Part shown: positions 6,632 through 6,672 of the stretch, piece after piece | Position numbering within the stretch: the stretch's first letter is position 1 | Layout: each line of letters opens with the position of its first letter | Program-made: the position numbers and the translations under genes | From: CBDUQI01 sp965369325 | GTDB lineage: Bacteria > Pseudomonadota > Gammaproteobacteria > Steroidobacterales > JBCBZW01 | Length of the DNA: 6,672 bases | Reading direction: 5' to 3' | NCBI GenBank assembly: GCA_965369325.1 | Contig: CBDUQI010000270.1 | Location: forward strand, 1-6,672 | Notes under the pieces: model-generated | What the model was told of the DNA's origin: nothing | The model's input: only the letters and a program-made list of their open reading frames with translations | The model's database searches: none

Positions 6632-6652
6632 AGCACGTATATTTACCGTGCT
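6632..6652. repeat. Palindrome upstream of the lyase-like gene (possible operator)
   Basis: AGCACG (6632-6637) and CGTGCT (6647-6652) are perfect inverted arms around an A/T-rich nine-base centre. The 21-base palindrome lies about 80-100 bases before the lyase-like ATG and overlaps the candidate -10 region. Its size and symmetry would suit a dimeric repressor or activator. No regulator gene is visible in the window. Confidence 0.45.
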
Positions 6653-6668
6653 AGTTATGTAGATGCAA
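6640..6668 (-). promoter_or_regulatory. Candidate promoter of the lipoprotein operon
   Basis: On the minus strand TTGCAT (6663-6668) and TAAATA (6640-6645) are separated by 17 bases, the optimal sigma-70 spacing. Each hexamer matches the consensus at only three of six positions, so the call is weak. The proposed -10 lies in the centre of the 6632-6652 palindrome. The resulting leader would be about 80 bases long. Confidence 0.3.
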
Positions 6669-6672
6669 CTGC

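Noticed and set aside
6553..6636. GTG at 6636 as start of the lyase-like lipoprotein
   Set aside because: It has no ribosome binding site, adds 28 hydrophilic residues before the signal peptide, and lies in the probable promoter region. The ATG at 6552 is better supported.
1..6672. CRISPR array, tRNA, rRNA, insertion sequence or attachment site
   Set aside because: I looked for regularly spaced repeats, tRNA-like cloverleaf sequences, transposase motifs and flanking inverted repeats and saw none. The repeats present are linker-coding or short hairpins.

Overview
The window looks like chromosomal DNA from a GC-rich Gram-negative bacterium, most likely a gammaproteobacterium, possibly marine or polysaccharide-degrading. 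This rests on two lipoprotein signal peptides, a DUF924 gene typical of Proteobacteria, and exported modular proteins with FnIII, DNRLRE and lyase-like domains. No 16S, tRNA or other marker is present, so the assignment is tentative. I see no insertion sequence, CRISPR array, tRNA or phage gene.

Layout. Bases 1-183 hold no gene I can support. A DUF924-family gene lies on the minus strand (184-705). It diverges, across a 190-bp intergenic region with a strong inverted repeat, from a plus-strand gene (896-2518) for a secreted zinc amidase of the PGRP/Amidase_2 type with a C-terminal golvesin/Xly CBD-like domain. The amidase gene converges on a minus-strand pair that fills the rest of the window. 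A two-tier hairpin that holds the amidase stop codon in its loop sits in the 32-bp convergent gap and the adjoining amidase 3' end.

The minus-strand pair reads right to left. First comes a lipoprotein with two DNRLRE-like half-modules and a jelly-roll polysaccharide-lyase-like C-terminus (6552 to 4858). Then, 72 bp later, comes a lipoprotein with a kelch-type six-blade propeller and three FnIII modules (4785 to 2551). Both have a clear lipobox and a low-complexity linker, so both are probably tethered to the cell envelope with their modules held away from the membrane. A candidate promoter overlapping a 6-bp-arm palindrome lies near the right edge.

How they may work together. The lyase-like and kelch/FnIII lipoproteins are plausibly one operon that binds and trims an (acidic) polysaccharide at the cell surface. 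The substrate is not visible from sequence. The amidase is exported and may act on peptidoglycan, its own or a competitor's. It is transcribed separately, and nothing seen here links it directly to the lipoprotein pair. The most noteworthy candidate system is the lyase-like/propeller lipoprotein pair.
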